Source: an uncultured Ignavibacteria bacterium
GTDB lineage: Bacteria > Bacteroidota > Ignavibacteria > Ignavibacteriales > Melioribacteraceae
Length of the DNA: 7,215 nt
NCBI GenBank assembly: GCA_937930275.1
Contig: CALGLM010000169.1
Location: 1-7,215, forward strand
Reading direction: 5' to 3'
Shown piece by piece: positions 1-6,762 of this stretch. A model generated the notes under the pieces. That model saw only the letters and a list, made by a program, of their open reading frames with translations, was not told the origin of the DNA and did no database searches. Both the position numbers and the translations under genes were made by a program. Within the stretch, counting starts at the first letter, position 1, and each line of letters opens with the position of its first letter.

Positions 1-299
1 TCCTTTCCTTTTTGATTTAACAAAGAATCGATTGCAATACTTATCTCACTCGGATTAATTTCTAAGTCGGATTTTTGCAATTCAATGTTTTCGGATAAAG
101 CAGCGGCTTTGCTCTCAAACGGAGCGTCCTTTGATTCGTTATTCTGCAATTGATTTACATATTCAATACATGTATCAAATAGTATATCGTGGTTAATATT
201 CTCTTTTGGTTCTGCAGAAAATCCAAACAATACAACAATAATAAAAAATACCGGAATTGAATAAATTAGCCGGTTAAAAAATTCCCTTAGTTTCAGCAA
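1..299 (-). CDS. Unrecognised exported protein, N-terminal part (C-terminus beyond left edge)
   Basis: An open frame of 99 complete codons runs off the left edge without a stop. I do not recognise the family. The N-terminus looks like a signal peptide: a basic segment (KLREFFNR), a hydrophobic core (LIYSIPVFFIIVVLFGF) and a plausible cleavage after Ser-Ala at about residue 29. The visible mature part (about residues 30-99) is polar, rich in Asn, Glu, Lys and Ser, with one Cys near residue 44, and looks largely helical. The start is uncertain. There is no in-frame ATG; TTG at 299-297 is the best candidate, but no ribosome binding site lies at the usual distance. The frame stays open upstream to a TAA at 329-327, so a rarer start up to 326 is possible. 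It lies 125 bp downstream of the phosphatase gene, so it may have its own promoter. Export is inferred from the hydrophobic segment; a membrane anchor is the alternative. Confidence 0.6.
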   Translation of the reverse strand, partial: MLKLREFFNRLIYSIPVFFIIVVLFGFSAEPKENINHDILFDTCIEYVNQLQNNESKDAPFESKAAALSENIELQKSDLEINPSEISIAIDSLLNQKGK

Positions 300-330
300 T
301 AGAGTATTGATAGTTCTACCTAAAAGTTAA

Positions 331-336
331 ATTATA
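331..336 (-). promoter_or_regulatory. Possible -10 element for the left-edge gene
   Basis: The minus strand reads TATAAT, a perfect sigma-70-type -10 hexamer, 31 nt upstream of the proposed TTG start. At a 17-bp spacing the -35 position reads TATTAG, a poor match. The surrounding DNA is so AT-rich that such hexamers occur by chance; a near copy lies on the plus strand at 343-348. This is a weak candidate only. Confidence 0.22.
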
Positions 337-424
337 ATACGGTATAATATTTTCTAATAAAACCTCCGAATTTAGTTTTAAAAATTATCTAAATTAATTA
401 ATAAATACAATAGCTAAGTAAAAA

Positions 425-1126
425 TTAATATATAATTGTATCAATATCAAGGGCATTTGTTTTTACATCTAATATATCTATAACTTCTTCTTTATCAATA
501 ATTACGGCACTTAATTTATACCCCATACAGGCACCTGTATCAATATAAAGCACATTAGCATTTGGGTCATATGTAACAACATCATATTTAGTGTGCCCCA
601 CAATTTGCAATTTTCCTAAATTAACTAATTCTTCTCTTGTCCATAAAATTCCGTGATCGTACTTGTAATCTTCATAAATTACATTTTCCAACAAGCTTAT
701 ATCTCTTTCAAAATTACCCGAGATGTATTTATTATACTCATTAGAAATTCCGGCATGAGAAATAAAACAATCGGGTAAATCATAAAATAAAGGAGCAGAA
801 CGTAAAAAACGAAGATGATTATTTAATTGTCCGGGATGTTTTTCATATGATTTTAGCGTGGCTTCGTAGCTATTAAACATCCAAGAGCGGGCAAAAGGAC
901 TGCCCGGCTCTTTGAAATAAGCTACAAACATGTAATCATGATTTCCAGGAGTAAAAAGTATGTGTTCATGCTGAACAAAATTAACTGTTTCAAAGCTGTA
1001 TTTACCCCTATCTACAAGATCTCCCACGGTAAATATTTTAACTTTCGGATATTTTTTTTTAATCAAATTATAAATATCCAATAATGTATAATAACAACCG
1101 TGAATATCACCAATAACGGCTATCAT
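425..1126 (-). CDS. PPP-family metallophosphoesterase (serine/threonine phosphatase or Ap4A-hydrolase-like)
   Basis: This 233-residue protein carries the full metal-binding signature of the PPP phosphatase family. GDIHG is at 6-10, GDLVDRG at 35-41, GNHD at 61-64, SHAG at 123-126, GHT at 177-179 and DTGA at 196-199. Predicted metal ligands are Asp7, His9, Asp36, Asn62, His124 and His178, with Arg40 and His63 for phosphate binding and acid catalysis. There is no signal peptide, so it should be cytoplasmic. Length and motif spacing match the small bacterial members (PrpA/PrpB-like protein phosphatases and symmetrical Ap4A hydrolases); the substrate cannot be told from sequence. The ATG lies 3 nt after the TGA of the CoA-transferase gene, with no clear Shine-Dalgarno, which points to co-transcription and translational coupling. 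It is the last gene of the ald operon. Family assignment is firm; substrate and any link to CoA metabolism are unknown. Confidence 0.92.
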   Translation of the reverse strand: MIAVIGDIHGCYYTLLDIYNLIKKKYPKVKIFTVGDLVDRGKYSFETVNFVQHEHILFTPGNHDYMFVAYFKEPGSPFARSWMFNSYEATLKSYEKHPGQLNNHLRFLRSAPLFYDLPDCFISHAGISNEYNKYISGNFERDISLLENVIYEDYKYDHGILWTREELVNLGKLQIVGHTKYDVVTYDPNANVLYIDTGACMGYKLSAVIIDKEEVIDILDVKTNALDIDTIIY

Positions 1127-1129
1127 ATA

Positions 1130-2482
1130 TCAAATTTTAAAGGTTTCTTCTGCGTACTTTGTCAGCTCTTCTCTAAATTTTGGATGAGCTATATTAATTA
1201 ATGCTCTTGCTCTTTCTTTTATTGATTTACCAAACAAATAAGCAACTCCATACTCGGTTACAACATAATGAACATCACCGCGCGAAGTAACAACACCGGC
1301 TCCTGGTTTTAATACCGTAGAAATTCTGGAAATTGATTCGTCTTTTGTGGTCGAAGGTAAAGCTATAATGGGCTTTCCTCCTTCACTTCGGGCAGCTCCT
1401 CTTACAAAATCCACCTGTCCGCCTATACCGCTAAAAAAACGAGTTCCTATCGAGTCGCTGCAAACTTGACCGGTTAAATCAACTTCAATTGCCGAGTTTA
1501 TTGCAGTCATTTTATAATTTTGAGAAACTACAAAAGGATCATTAACATATTCTTGAGGATGAAATTCAAAAATAGGATTGTTATCTAAAAAATTATATGA
1601 TTTTCTTGTTCCTAATACAAAGCCGGCAATAATTTTTCCGGGATGTATTGTTTTTCTTTCTCCGTTAATTACACCGCTTTCAACCAATTCAATCATACCG
1701 TCCGAAAACATCTCGGTATGTACGCCCAAATCTTTATGGTTCTTCAAATACTTTAATACGTTATCCGGAATTGCACCAATACCCATTTGTAACGTACTTC
1801 CGTCTTCAATTAACCCAGCAACGTGTTCTCCGATTTTATCGTAAGCTACTAACATTTGAGGAGTAGTATCGGGATCAACTTGCGGTAGTTCCATTAATTC
1901 TTCGTCATGTTCAACAATATAATCTATTTTATTAACATGAATAAAACTATTACCTAATCCTCTCGGCATTTTTTTATTAACCTGTGCAATAACTAATTTC
2001 GCTTTTTCGGCCGGAGTTTTAATATTTCCTACATCAATTCCGTAACTGCAAAATCCATGTTCATCGGGCGGACTAACATTAACCAAAGCTACATCGGCTT
2101 GAATAACCCCTCTCTTAAAAAGCATTGTAACTTCCGAAAGAAAAATGGGAATAAACTCTGCTCTTCCTTCATTAATAGCTTTACGTGCATTACCGCCTAT
2201 AAAAAACGCTTTGTGCTTAAAATGTTTTTCCATTCCGGGTTGCAAATACGGCAGATCACCTACAATTAAAATGTGATAAATTTCCACATTTTCCAGTTCT
2301 TCTTTTCGCCTTACCATGGCTCTAATTAATTCAAGAGGTGCTGCACAACCGGGCTGTACTATTATTTTATCGTTAGATTTAATTAATTTTGCCGCTTCGT
2401 CGGCAGATACAACCTTCTCTTGGTACTTTTTTACCCAAGGTGCTAAATTTGATATTTTTATTTTTGAATCTTCCGCTGTCAT
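1130..2482 (-). CDS. Acetyl-CoA hydrolase/transferase family CoA-transferase (4-hydroxybutyrate/butyryl-CoA:acetate type)
   Basis: The 450-residue product belongs to the acetyl-CoA hydrolase/transferase family (Cat1/AbfT-like), which moves CoA between an acyl-CoA and a free acid, usually acetate, through a glutamyl-CoA intermediate. The N-terminal half has DVALVNVSPPDEHGF (130-144). The C-terminal half has the glycine loop GIGAIPD (234-240), the catalytic-Glu segment GVHTEMFSDG (253-262; Glu257 by family alignment), a second Gly-rich loop SGIGGQVDF (351-359) and the VTEYGVAYL segment (408-416). Length is typical and the active site looks intact. No signal peptide: cytoplasmic. The ATG is 8 nt after the ald stop and the phosphatase follows after 3 nt, so the three genes form an operon. 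The substrate could be acetate, propionate, butyrate, 4-hydroxybutyrate or succinate; sequence alone does not decide. With ald upstream, a role in amino-acid fermentation or organic-acid CoA recycling is a reasonable inference. Confidence 0.92.
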   Translation of the reverse strand: MTAEDSKIKISNLAPWVKKYQEKVVSADEAAKLIKSNDKIIVQPGCAAPLELIRAMVRRKEELENVEIYHILIVGDLPYLQPGMEKHFKHKAFFIGGNARKAINEGRAEFIPIFLSEVTMLFKRGVIQADVALVNVSPPDEHGFCSYGIDVGNIKTPAEKAKLVIAQVNKKMPRGLGNSFIHVNKIDYIVEHDEELMELPQVDPDTTPQMLVAYDKIGEHVAGLIEDGSTLQMGIGAIPDNVLKYLKNHKDLGVHTEMFSDGMIELVESGVINGERKTIHPGKIIAGFVLGTRKSYNFLDNNPIFEFHPQEYVNDPFVVSQNYKMTAINSAIEVDLTGQVCSDSIGTRFFSGIGGQVDFVRGAARSEGGKPIIALPSTTKDESISRISTVLKPGAGVVTSRGDVHYVVTEYGVAYLFGKSIKERARALINIAHPKFREELTKYAEETFKI

Positions 2483-2490
2483 ATTCGGCT

Positions 2491-3612
2491 CTAATTTGTT
2501 GAAAAAATATGGAGTCTTCTATATTCTAAGTTAAATGTAGCCGCCAATAATTCATTAGTACACGTACCGTTATATAAGCATACTCCGCGGGATAACCCGA
2601 TATCTTCCAACAATGAATTTGTTAAACCGTTATCGGCAATTTTTAGAATATAATCGATTGATGAGTTATTTAGCCCATATGTTGCACTTCTTGCAACCAT
2701 TGCAGGCATATTAGGAACACAATAATGTATAACATTGTGCTGTATAAAAATAGGATCACTGTGAGTTGTTGGTCTGCTTGTTTCAACACAGCCGCCTTGG
2801 TCTATTGTTACGTCAACTATAACCGAACCGGATTTCATCGTTTTTACCATCTCTTCGGTTACAACATGTGGCGATTTTGCTCCTTTTACTTGAATAGCTC
2901 CTATTAGTACATCCGCATATTTTACTCCGCGTGCAATTGTATAAGGATTAGCAACTACGGTAGTTATATTTTTATTGAATTCGTTTTCTATAAATCTTAG
3001 TTTTCTAATATCGTTATCTAATACTATTACGTGAGCTCCTTTACCGGCAGCTACGCGTGCGGCATTAAAACCCACAACGCCGGCACCAATTATTACTACT
3101 GCCGCAGGGGCAACACCCGCTATTCCGCCTAATAACACTCCTCGTGTGTTTGGAATATCGGTACATAAGTATCGTTCGGCAACATGTATAGATAACTGAC
3201 CGGCAATTTCACTCATACTATGTAATATAGGTAGCTGATTATCTTTCTCGATCAATTCATACCCAATTGCGTTTACCCTTTTTGAAACAAGGGTATCAAT
3301 AATTTTTTGCCTTGTTGATGTTAGCCTTAAAAAAGAGAACAATATTTGTTCCTCTTGCATCATCTCTACTTCTTTTTCTGAAAGAGGCGCAACTTTTGCA
3401 ATTAATTCACTCCGCTGAAATATTTCTTCTGCTGTATAAACAATTGTGGCACCAACTTTGCGATATTCTTCATCAGAAAAATGACTTGTTGTGCCGGCAC
3501 CCGTTTCAATAAAAACTGTGTGACCGGATTTTACAAGTTGATCTACCCCTGCCGGAGCAAGTGCGACCCTCTTTTCTTCCAGTACTGTCTCTTTTGGTAT
3601 TCCTATTCTCAT
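2491..3612 (-). CDS. ald: Alanine dehydrogenase homologue (AlaDH/PNT family) with altered substrate site
   Basis: This 373-residue protein aligns along its whole length with alanine dehydrogenase, which reversibly converts L-alanine and NAD+ to pyruvate, ammonia and NADH. Visible features are the N-terminal GIPKET (4-9), Arg15 for substrate carboxylate, the MSEIAGQLS segment (133-141), a Rossmann loop GAGVVG (176-181) with acidic Asp199 for the NAD ribose, VDVTIDQGGC (266-275) with catalytic Asp271, and CVPNMPA (298-304) with Asn301. Two expected residues differ. The Lys corresponding to Lys75 of the M. tuberculosis enzyme is Ala75 (KVAP instead of KVKEP), and the catalytic His96 is Arg96 (FLRL instead of FLHL). 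As far as I recall, Bacteroidota homologues often share the first change and have Gln at the second, so this may be a clade trait rather than decay. The frame is intact. It is first in an operon with the CoA-transferase and phosphatase. Weak Shine-Dalgarno (GAGAAG close to the ATG). Family is firm; the exact reaction is less so. Confidence 0.88.
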   Translation of the reverse strand: MRIGIPKETVLEEKRVALAPAGVDQLVKSGHTVFIETGAGTTSHFSDEEYRKVGATIVYTAEEIFQRSELIAKVAPLSEKEVEMMQEEQILFSFLRLTSTRQKIIDTLVSKRVNAIGYELIEKDNQLPILHSMSEIAGQLSIHVAERYLCTDIPNTRGVLLGGIAGVAPAAVVIIGAGVVGFNAARVAAGKGAHVIVLDNDIRKLRFIENEFNKNITTVVANPYTIARGVKYADVLIGAIQVKGAKSPHVVTEEMVKTMKSGSVIVDVTIDQGGCVETSRPTTHSDPIFIQHNVIHYCVPNMPAMVARSATYGLNNSSIDYILKIADNGLTNSLLEDIGLSRGVCLYNGTCTNELLAATFNLEYRRLHIFSTN

Positions 3613-3643
3613 TGCTTCTCTACATTTTATTTAAATATGCTTT

Positions 3644-3672
3644 AAAATACTTAATCAATTTCAATAATTCAA
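3644..3672 (-). promoter_or_regulatory. Possible sigma-70-like promoter of the ald operon
   Basis: On the minus strand, TTGAAT (3672-3667) is followed after exactly 17 bp by TATTTT (3649-3644); each matches four of six consensus positions. The -10 would sit 31 nt upstream of the ald ATG, leaving a leader of about 25 nt. Position and spacing are right, but the AT-rich background makes chance matches likely and other choices exist nearby. Confidence 0.25.
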
Positions 3673-3745
3673 ATTTTTTATAGCCATTTTATACAAATTT
3701 TTCCTTAAATTTTTCATTATTTTTTTTATCTTTTTATAAAAAAAC

Positions 3746-3761
3746 GAGTACTTTTTTACTC
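3746..3761. repeat. Short inverted repeat GAGTA/TACTC
   Basis: Perfect 5-bp arms GAGTA (3746-3750) and TACTC (3757-3761) are separated by a T-rich 6-nt loop, about 135 bp upstream of the ald start. The same arm sequences occur in the inverted repeat upstream of the secreted-protein operon (6784-6815), though with a longer loop. It could be an operator half-site pair or chance. Confidence 0.25.
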
Positions 3762-3852
3762 TAACTACCAAACATAGAATATTTATTCATAAATACTCTT
3801 AATAATTAAAAATAATGCAATATTTTGTTTAATTCTTAGCACCCGTCCTTTT

Positions 3853-3895
3853 TTTAATATTTTTTTAATTAACAAAAAACAAAAAAAATATTAAA
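3853..3895. repeat. 14-bp perfect A/T-only inverted repeat
   Basis: The arms at 3853-3866 and 3882-3895 are exact reverse complements over 14 bp (TTTAATATTTTTTT and its complement), separated by 15 bp. Both arms are pure A/T, so such a match is less surprising here than in balanced DNA. It could extrude as a cruciform or fold weakly in a read-through transcript. Confidence 0.4.
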
Positions 3896-3903
3896 GAATA
3901 CTT

Positions 3904-3948
3904 TTAATTTTTTCGGTTTTTATTGACTGAATATTTACCGAAAATTAA
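3904..3948. repeat. Imperfect inverted repeat with CGGT/ACCG core
   Basis: TTTTCGGT (3910-3917) pairs perfectly with ACCGAAAA (3937-3944) across a 19-bp loop. The pairing continues with TTAA (3904-3907) and TTAA (3945-3948) if two T residues bulge out. These are the only G/C-bearing arms in the intergenic region. There is no following U-run in the minus direction, so it does not look like a standard terminator; it may be a binding site or a transcript-end structure. Confidence 0.35.
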
Positions 3949-3974
3949 TGTTTTAGTTTTGCTATTAGATTTTT

Positions 3975-3997
3975 AAATAAAAGTTAAACTTTTTAAC
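3975..3997 (-). terminator. Candidate intrinsic terminator of the T9SS protein operon
   Basis: Starting 12 nt after the TAG stop of the smaller secreted-protein gene, the minus strand reads GTTAAA, a 3-nt loop AAG, TTTAAC, then TTTTATTT. This is a 6-bp hairpin followed by a U-rich tail, in the right place and orientation. The stem has only one G-C pair, so it is weak, as expected in such AT-rich DNA. Confidence 0.45.
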
Positions 3998-4008
3998 ATC
4001 AAAAACTC

Positions 4009-4893
4009 CTATTTTTGAAATATAATTTTCTGTGTTACCTTTTTATTATTAAAATTTAATACCGCAAAATAAATTCCGGATGAAATGTTGTTTGCATTCC
4101 ATTCAAAATTATGTGAGCCTGCAGATTTAATTTCGTTAACCGAAGTTATTATTTTTTCACCTAAAACGTTAAAAATATTTATTTCAACATGTCCCTCATT
4201 CGGAATTGAGTACTCAATAATAGTTTGTCCGTTAAAGGGATTTGGATAGTTTTTTATATCCAAATTATACGATTTCGGTATATTTTCATCCTCAACATCC
4301 ACAAAATCACCGTATTTTATTCCGTTTAACCTACAACCAGTTAAATTAGTCATTTCCACTTCAAATATATACTCTCTAATTAAGCCAAACCCCTTCATAA
4401 CGCTCAATAAACTATAATCAACGGGAGCTCCGTATTCCATCCTTGATTTATAATAATTTGCAGATGAATCTACTACACCCCAAAGCGTAGGAAGAACAGT
4501 TGTATAATAAGCAAAAGTAATCCAAATATAATTATACGGAGAATGTTGCCATTCATCACCGGGTTTTGCTATTAGTTTATATAGCGGATAAAAATTTTGA
4601 GGATTGCTAAATTCTTCACTGTAAAACAATGTATTAGGATCAGTTTTGTCAATTTTATAATAATAATGTTTTATAACAGAATTTAAATTTGACGCTTTTT
4701 CAACTTTATAAATTGATGTATTACTATCAGGTTGATTTAACTCAACAATTTTTTCGTATAGTATTTCATAATACATCATCGTATGTCTATAGTATTGCCT
4801 TTCATCACCGACATGCAACGGAAAATATTTTTCAATTTGTCCGTTTATTTTTATTACGCATAAAAATAAAATAAAAATAATATACTTTCTCAT
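4009..4893 (-). CDS. Secreted protein with FPLxVG domain and T9SS C-terminal sorting domain
   Basis: A 294-residue exported protein. The N-terminus is a signal peptide (basic MRKY, hydrophobic IIFILFLCVI, likely cleavage near Gly18-Gln19). The mature part starts with FPLHVGDERQY (24-34) and ends the middle domain with GFGLI (168-172) and LTGCRLNGIKYGD (184-196). An acidic linker (DVEDENIP) leads to a type A T9SS sorting domain of about 85 residues: NYPNPFNGQT (215-224), the IFNVLGEKI strand (240-248) and ending KVTQKIIFQK. It should cross the outer membrane by the type IX system and be released or surface-anchored. Its middle and end match the C-terminal part of the upstream neighbour, so the two are paralogues; this one lacks the propeller-like N-terminus. 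No catalytic motif is visible and its function is unknown. The ATG is 11 nt after the upstream stop, with a strong ribosome binding site overlapping that stop. Confidence 0.9.
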   Translation of the reverse strand: MRKYIIFILFLCVIKINGQIEKYFPLHVGDERQYYRHTMMYYEILYEKIVELNQPDSNTSIYKVEKASNLNSVIKHYYYKIDKTDPNTLFYSEEFSNPQNFYPLYKLIAKPGDEWQHSPYNYIWITFAYYTTVLPTLWGVVDSSANYYKSRMEYGAPVDYSLLSVMKGFGLIREYIFEVEMTNLTGCRLNGIKYGDFVDVEDENIPKSYNLDIKNYPNPFNGQTIIEYSIPNEGHVEINIFNVLGEKIITSVNEIKSAGSHNFEWNANNISSGIYFAVLNFNNKKVTQKIIFQK

Positions 4894-4899
4894 TATACT

Positions 4900-4905
4900 C
4901 TCCTT
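4900..4905 (-). promoter_or_regulatory. Strong Shine-Dalgarno overlapping the upstream stop codon
   Basis: The minus strand reads AAGGAG six nt before the ATG of the smaller secreted-protein gene. Its first A is the last base of the upstream TAA (TAAAGGAG overall). The arrangement fixes the ATG at 4893 and suggests translational coupling of the two secreted proteins. Confidence 0.85.
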
Positions 4906-6752
4906 TACTTAGAATAGATCATTTTTTTAACGGTATTGTTATTATTAGATATTAAACGATAACAATAAACTCCGCTTGCCAATCCATATTTTTGCGGTTG
5001 GAATAAAACAGAATACTCACCGGTTGATTTATACTCGTTTAGTAAATCTATTATTTTACGACCCAATACATCGTAAATAATTAACTTAACATTTCCGCTT
5101 TCAGGTATGGAAAATTTTATAATTGTACTCGGATTAAAAGGATTTGGATAGTTTTGATATAGTTCAAATTTTGATACAATTGTCGGTTCATCAACTGAAA
5201 CTAAAGTAGTATCACCGTACAATGTACCGTTAATTACACAACCTATTAACTTGGTGGAATCATAGCCAAAATCATAACCTTTATAAGAGTATATAAGTCC
5301 GAAGTTTTGTAATAATTCTTCTTTCTGAATAAAAAGTGACTGATAATTAAATCCTTTCTTAATCAAGTAATTATTAAAAAATAGGGTATCACTTAAATTA
5401 ATGCTATTTAATATTCCTCTATCATTATCAATAAATATACTATCACCGTTCTCGGAATATAAATCATACAAAAGCTGTTCGTAAAGATTTGCAGAATTTT
5501 TTTTATAAACCCTTCCGTTAAGTGTATCAATTCTACTATATGTACCGTCCGAAAATTTAAAATATTTTATATTGTTAAAATATTCTTCTCCTACAATTTT
5601 TACTCTATTGTAGTATATGTATGTATGCCAATCAACCGGATCAAAAAATTCACCTTCAGTTTTATATACCCATGTATTTCCTACTTGTAACGGAAACATA
5701 GATAAATATTTATGTAAATTTCTAATCAAAGTATAATATGGGTAATTATTTCCATTTTCATCAATTGCAATAATTTTATTGTTAAAAGCTATAAAAATAA
5801 CAGAAAGTCCGGGTTTTTTATATATACCTTTTATAGTCCTTTCGTAACTTTTTAAAAGCGTAAAAGACTCGCCGTAATTGTTGCTTATAAATAATTCTCC
5901 ACCACTGGCTATACAAAGTTTACCCGATAAACCGCCGTCAATTGCTATTTTAATCGGCTTGGGAAATGTCCTTTTCCATTGCCACGAGCCGTCAATACCA
6001 TAGTTATCCGAAACATATAAATTATAACCGTTAGTTGCATAAATTGTTTTTCTATTAAAATCATAATATATTTTTGTATTTATACCCCAATTATTGTTAT
6101 CCAAAACAATATTATAAGTTTTACCGGAATCAACGGAACGGCATAGATGTTTATAATTATCCAAACCAAAAATCATTGCTCCGTTATAAGGATTACCGGA
6201 AACGAATTCAAAAGGTAATTGTATTCCGTATGTCGGATTTGAATTTGTACCGCCCCAATCATTCCCCCTATTAGTACTTTTTATTACAAAATTTTCTGTG
6301 ACGGCATAACAAATATTTTGGTCATTTTTATCGATCCATAAATGCTGTAAAGGATAGAAACTTGAATAAGACAATGGATTATCATACCTAATAATTTTAC
6401 CATGTATATCCATATCATAATAGTTTTTAATATATAAATACTTACTGGGATTATTATCAAAAAATCCAAATTCACCGACTAATTCTCCAACTTCTATTGG
6501 ATAACTTGGTGGTTGAGACATAAATCCGCTAAATATTACAGAATCTGAACGATTTGCAGTGTTATAATGATAATAATCAAATTGTGTTGATTGAGTTGAA
6601 TTAATATACCCACCATTAGTCCCGTAAATTAGATGTGTAACTCCGGTTTCAGACTCAAACCCAAATAAACTAATTATCTCTTTTTCAAATAAGTTTTGTG
6701 CGAATAAACTTGAAGAAAAAACAAATGCAAAAGTTATAACTAATATTCTCAA
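4905..6752 (-). CDS. Secreted Asp-box propeller-like protein with FPLxVG domain and T9SS sorting domain
   Basis: I place the start at TTG 6752-6750, giving 615 residues, because GGAGG lies 5 nt before it; an upstream TTG at 6764 would put that GGAGG inside the gene. The start gives a clean signal peptide (MRILVITFAFVFSSSLFAQ, cleavage after Ala-Gln). Residues about 20-340 hold four Asp-box-like motifs: STNRGNDW (159-166), SVDSGKTY (206-213), SDNYGIDGSWQW (248-259) and SNNYGESF (290-297), as in sortilin/BNR beta-propellers. Next is the domain starting FPLQVGNTWVY (353-363) and ending with FGLI (484-487) and LIGCVINGTLYGD (502-514). The T9SS sorting domain has NYPNPFNPST (534-543) and IIYDVLGRKI (558-567) and ends VKKMIYSK. 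It is probably surface-exposed or released. Propellers of this kind bind glycans or proteins; I see no catalytic set, so no activity is assigned. It is first of a two-gene operon with its paralogue. Confidence 0.88.
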   Translation of the reverse strand: MRILVITFAFVFSSSLFAQNLFEKEIISLFGFESETGVTHLIYGTNGGYINSTQSTQFDYYHYNTANRSDSVIFSGFMSQPPSYPIEVGELVGEFGFFDNNPSKYLYIKNYYDMDIHGKIIRYDNPLSYSSFYPLQHLWIDKNDQNICYAVTENFVIKSTNRGNDWGGTNSNPTYGIQLPFEFVSGNPYNGAMIFGLDNYKHLCRSVDSGKTYNIVLDNNNWGINTKIYYDFNRKTIYATNGYNLYVSDNYGIDGSWQWKRTFPKPIKIAIDGGLSGKLCIASGGELFISNNYGESFTLLKSYERTIKGIYKKPGLSVIFIAFNNKIIAIDENGNNYPYYTLIRNLHKYLSMFPLQVGNTWVYKTEGEFFDPVDWHTYIYYNRVKIVGEEYFNNIKYFKFSDGTYSRIDTLNGRVYKKNSANLYEQLLYDLYSENGDSIFIDNDRGILNSINLSDTLFFNNYLIKKGFNYQSLFIQKEELLQNFGLIYSYKGYDFGYDSTKLIGCVINGTLYGDTTLVSVDEPTIVSKFELYQNYPNPFNPSTIIKFSIPESGNVKLIIYDVLGRKIIDLLNEYKSTGEYSVLFQPQKYGLASGVYCYRLISNNNNTVKKMIYSK

Positions 6753-6757
6753 AATAG

Positions 6758-6762
6758 CCTCC
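6758..6762 (-). promoter_or_regulatory. Shine-Dalgarno that decides a TTG start
   Basis: GGAGG on the minus strand is followed by CTATT and then TTG (6752-6750). The 5-nt spacing is near ideal and there is no ATG in the region. It supports TTG at 6752 as the start of the larger secreted protein rather than the TTG 12 nt further upstream, which overlaps this site. Confidence 0.75.

Larger units (their letters stand above)
3613..4008. other. Long AT-rich intergenic region between the T9SS operon and the ald operon
   Basis: About 400 bp without a credible gene on either strand. It must hold the end of the secreted-protein operon and the promoter of the ald operon. It is almost entirely A/T with many homopolymer runs of 5-8. 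The structures I can see are a hairpin terminator candidate near 3975-3997, an imperfect inverted repeat with the only G/C-containing arms (3904-3948), a 14-bp A/T-only inverted repeat (3853-3895) and a small GAGTA/TACTC hairpin (3746-3761). A weak promoter candidate lies at 3644-3672. No riboswitch or small RNA is recognisable. Confidence 0.8.

Noticed and set aside
363..367. GGAGG on the minus strand upstream of the left-edge gene
   Set aside because: It looks like a Shine-Dalgarno, but all three frames after it hit stops within about 15 codons and no ATG or usable start follows at the right distance.
369..395. 7-bp inverted repeat AATTTAG/CTAAATT as terminator of the ald operon
   Set aside because: The stem has one G-C pair, a 13-nt loop, and is followed by CGGAGG before any T residues, so it does not fit an intrinsic terminator.
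1578..1844. Plus-strand open frame opposite the CoA-transferase gene (also 2057-2269 and 2316-2534)
   Set aside because: They lie wholly or almost wholly opposite a well-conserved enzyme gene, have no ribosome binding site and no recognisable protein pattern.
2725..2907. Plus-strand open frames opposite ald (2725-2907 and 3312-3512)
   Set aside because: Both are antisense to conserved ald coding sequence and look like antisense translations with no family features.
3924..3952. Plus-strand promoter starting at TTGACT
   Set aside because: The -35 is good, but the hexamer 17 bp on (TAATGT) is poor and there is no plus-strand gene downstream.
3613..4008. Riboswitch, tRNA or CRISPR in the long spacer
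   Set aside because: There are no direct repeats with regular spacers, no cloverleaf and no conserved riboswitch core; the DNA is nearly all A/T.
6284..6475. Second minus-strand frame inside the larger T9SS gene, and plus-strand frames at 4689-4874 and 6074-6274
   Set aside because: They overlap the continuous reading frame of a secreted protein whose domains are recognisable across the same bases.
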